From DATAYF01 sp036272735 (GTDB lineage Bacteria > Chloroflexota > Ktedonobacteria > Ktedonobacterales > Ktedonobacteraceae): DNA of 16,516 nt. Every line of letters starts with the position of its first letter. Positions within the stretch are counted from its first letter, which is position 1. The stretch spans positions 1 to 16,516 of the forward strand of contig DATAYF010000210.1 in the NCBI GenBank assembly GCA_036272735.1, in the 5' to 3' direction. The translations under genes were made by a program, and so were the position numbers. The notes below the pieces were generated by a model that was not told where the DNA came from, searched no databases, and was given only the letters and a program-made list of their open reading frames with translations. Below, piece after piece: positions 14,855 through 16,516 of this stretch.

Positions 14855-16156
14855 ATGTTAGACACGCGAACAATCAAAGAGCAAGCTTACGCGCTTGGTT
14901 TCGATACGGTGCGTATTACCAGTGCAGAGGCGTTCCCGGAGGTGAAGCGTGTAATTAAAGAGCGCATTGCCCAGGGACTTATGGATGGCCTGCCGTGGTT
15001 CACGGCGGAGCGAGCCGACGTTTCTTGTCATCCCGATGCATTGCTACCCGAAGCCAGATCAATAATCGCACTAGGCATGACCTATCTTACCAAACAGCCT
15101 GAAGAAGCATTAGCGACTGAGCAACAGAGTGCATCACAGGAATATGGGATGGCGCATCAACCAGGCCCACGAGGACGCATTGCCCGTTACGCCTGGGGTG
15201 ATGATTACCACGAAATTATCAAACCGAAGTTGCAGCAATTCGCAAGCTGGCTACAGGAATATGCCCATACAGAATTGGATAATGGTCTGGAAAGCCGCTT
15301 GTTTGTGGATACGGGCCGTATAGTAGATCGAGCGGTAGCACAACGCGCGGGCCTGGGTTGGTATGGTAAGAACACGAATATATTGACGAAGGGCTGGGGA
15401 TCATGGCTATTTCTGGCGGAGATTGTGACAAATCTCGTGCTGGCAGAAGATGAGGCGGTCAAAACAAATTGCGGGGCCTGTGAAATTTGCCTGCACGCCT
15501 GCCCAACCAACGCCCTACCGAACGCCTACGAACTCGATAACAGGCGCTGTATTTCCTACCTGACAATTGAGCTACGAGGTAGCATTCCGTTGGAACTGCG
15601 GCCATTGATGGGTGATTTTATCTTTGGGTGCGACATTTGCCAGGAAGTCTGCCCGGTGAACAAGGTGGCTGAACAGCGCCTGGGGTTACGCGGCCAACCA
15701 GCAGGGCAGATAATCGCGCCAACACAGGTAAGCCGACGCAAAGCCTGCACACAAGCAGAAAATGAAAGCACTAAGCTATTTCAGCCTCATCAGGAATTTC
15801 AGGCCCGTCCAGCCATCGGAAGCAGTCCCGAACTTATCCCATTGCTTTCACTCACCGAGGAACAATTCCGCGAACGCTTCCGCCATAGTGCGATCAAGCG
15901 GACAAAAAGGCGCGGGCTGCTGCGCAATGTGTGCGTAGCGCTAGGCAATAGCGGAGATCGGCAAGCGGTGCCAGCTCTGAGCCGGGCACTCCATGATGAA
16001 GAGCCGCTGATACGGGGGCATGCCGCCTGGGCATTGGGCAGGCTGGCAGGGAGTGAGGCGTTGAGCGCATTGCAAGCAGCCAGCACCACAGAAGAAGACG
16101 AAGAAGTCCGCGACGAAATACGCTACGCGTTAGCAACGTTAAACAAAAAAGCGTAG
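14855..16156 (+). CDS. queG: Epoxyqueuosine reductase
   Basis: A 433-residue QueG: the cobalamin-dependent, two-cluster iron-sulfur enzyme that reduces epoxyqueuosine to queuosine in tRNA, the last step of queuosine synthesis. The N-terminal cobalamin-binding/catalytic part includes GRIARYAWGDDYH (107-119) and FVDTGRIVDRA (150-160), with D152 at the position of the catalytic aspartate. It is followed by GLGWYGKNTNIL (166-177). The first cluster set is CGACEICLHACP (C206, C209, C212, C216), with C232 between, and the second CDICQEVCP (C259, C262, C266). HEAT-like repeats for tRNA binding fill about 350-430 (AVPALSRAL, IRGHAAWALGRL). The start is ATG 14855, 2 bp after the permease stop. No Shine-Dalgarno lies at normal distance, so it probably depends on translational coupling. 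Confidence 0.96.
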   Translation: MLDTRTIKEQAYALGFDTVRITSAEAFPEVKRVIKERIAQGLMDGLPWFTAERADVSCHPDALLPEARSIIALGMTYLTKQPEEALATEQQSASQEYGMAHQPGPRGRIARYAWGDDYHEIIKPKLQQFASWLQEYAHTELDNGLESRLFVDTGRIVDRAVAQRAGLGWYGKNTNILTKGWGSWLFLAEIVTNLVLAEDEAVKTNCGACEICLHACPTNALPNAYELDNRRCISYLTIELRGSIPLELRPLMGDFIFGCDICQEVCPVNKVAEQRLGLRGQPAGQIIAPTQVSRRKACTQAENESTKLFQPHQEFQARPAIGSSPELIPLLSLTEEQFRERFRHSAIKRTKRRGLLRNVCVALGNSGDRQAVPALSRALHDEEPLIRGHAAWALGRLAGSEALSALQAASTTEEDEEVRDEIRYALATLNKKA

Positions 16157-16200
16157 GACTGCTAGAAGTGTGCATATGCTTCTAGCAGTCCTACGCTTTT
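16147..16200. terminator. Intrinsic terminator after queG, shared with the rRNA side
   Basis: 22-bp perfect arms 16147-16168/16179-16200 (AAAA then GCGTAGGACTGC, matched by GCAGTCCTACGC then TTTT) with a 10-base loop. The queG stop codon lies inside the left arm. T4 on the + strand and T6 on the - strand let it act in both directions. Confidence 0.88.
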
Positions 16201-16377
16201 CGTACCTGTGCAACCATAGTCTACTGTGTTTCCTCGATTTTGCTGAGCCCGTGTACTGGCCGAAGCCAAGACCACGAGGCAGAAAGCGCGTGTCTGAGGC
16301 GAAATGTCCTGCGTGTGTGTTGCTGCATGCATGCGGATGTCCATCTTGCTTGCTTGCGTCTTGGGAAAAAGAAAGAA
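16201..16377. other. Spacer between queG terminator and 23S rRNA 3' end, no gene seen
   Basis: About 177 bp downstream of the 23S gene. I looked for a 5S rRNA (its conserved CCCAUCCCGAACACGG core) and for tRNAs on both strands and found none. The open frame at 16162-16395 (-) overlaps the terminator and runs into the rRNA, so it is not credible. Confidence 0.6.
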
Positions 16378-16516
16378 GACAAGCCGTTGGATCATTAGGG
16401 CGGCTTGGCTGCGCCTGTTACCAGGGGTCCACCTGCCGTCTATCTACCAGGTCTTCTACCTGGGATCTTCTCTTTTCCGTAGAAAAGGGGAGAACTGGTC
16501 TTGGGGTCGGCTTCGC
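16378..16516 (-). rRNA. 23S ribosomal RNA, 3' end (partial)
   Basis: Read on the - strand, the last 139 bases match the 3' end of domain VI of bacterial 23S rRNA: a hairpin CCAGGTAGAAGACCTGG, then TAGATAGACGGCAGGTGG (family form GATAGGC.GCAGGTG), a short variable stem, CAGCC, and the terminal CCTAATGATCCAACGGCTTG. The closing GGCTTG would pair with the 5' end of the molecule, which lies outside the window. The 3' boundary near 16378-16380 is set from that pairing segment. The gene enters from the right edge and points at queG. Confidence 0.85.

Noticed and set aside
16162..16395. 77-codon open frame on the - strand
   Set aside because: It overlaps the queG terminator and the 23S rRNA 3' end.
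1..16516. CRISPR arrays, tRNA genes, prophage or toxin-antitoxin modules
   Set aside because: No regularly spaced repeats, no tRNA-like T-arm/acceptor pattern, and no phage or toxin-type proteins were seen. The lone XRE gene has no toxin beside it.

Overview
The window looks like a chromosomal stretch from a Chloroflexota bacterium, most likely of the Ktedonobacteria type. That is inferred from gene style, not from a marker match: a Pkn-type Ser/Thr kinase fused through one membrane segment to a WD40 propeller, an FHA membrane protein, an ECF sigma factor with an atypical membrane partner, a DUF1028 protein, moderate GC, and a 23S rRNA 3' end of general bacterial type. Twelve protein genes, one partial rRNA gene and several large hairpins account for nearly all of it.

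Layout, left to right. (1) Bases about 53-1308 are a tnpB-only IS200/IS605-type element with an intact RuvC nuclease and a right end that probably encodes the omega RNA. (2) 1366-3669 (+) is the receptor-like kinase. It faces a small XRE regulator (3768-3995, -) across a 63-bp perfect palindrome and a bidirectional intrinsic terminator. (3) 4217-6050 (-) is a two-gene operon: an ECF-type sigma factor, then a single-pass membrane protein overlapping it by 20 bp that lacks the usual zinc anti-sigma motif. (4) 6409-7272 (+) is a DUF1028 Ntn-hydrolase-like protein. It converges, across a 60-nt hairpin, on a GltD-like FAD/iron-sulfur oxidoreductase (7339-9147, -). (5) That oxidoreductase is divergent from a lone urocanase gene, hutU (9496-11190, +), with a perfect 50-bp palindrome between them. 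(6) 11284-12468 (-) is an FHA membrane protein with a duplicated extracytoplasmic domain. (7) 12764-16156 (+) is a tight run of ABC ATPase, ABC-2 permease and queG (last step of queuosine synthesis), ending in a 22-bp-stem terminator. (8) 16378-16516 (-) is the 3' end of a 23S rRNA gene running in from the right edge, with no 5S rRNA gene after it.

The genes are mostly short independent units, not one pathway. Three themes connect them: signalling (Ser/Thr kinase, FHA phosphothreonine reader, ECF sigma/membrane partner, XRE); nitrogen metabolism (urocanase in histidine breakdown beside a GltD-like protein, a link that rests only on position); and translation (queG facing an rRNA gene). I found no multi-gene system that I would call new. 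The least explained features are the long, almost perfect, sequence-unrelated palindromes at gene junctions, the overlap of the TnpB element's apparent target motif with a -35 box and a leaderless start, and the non-canonical partner of the ECF sigma factor.
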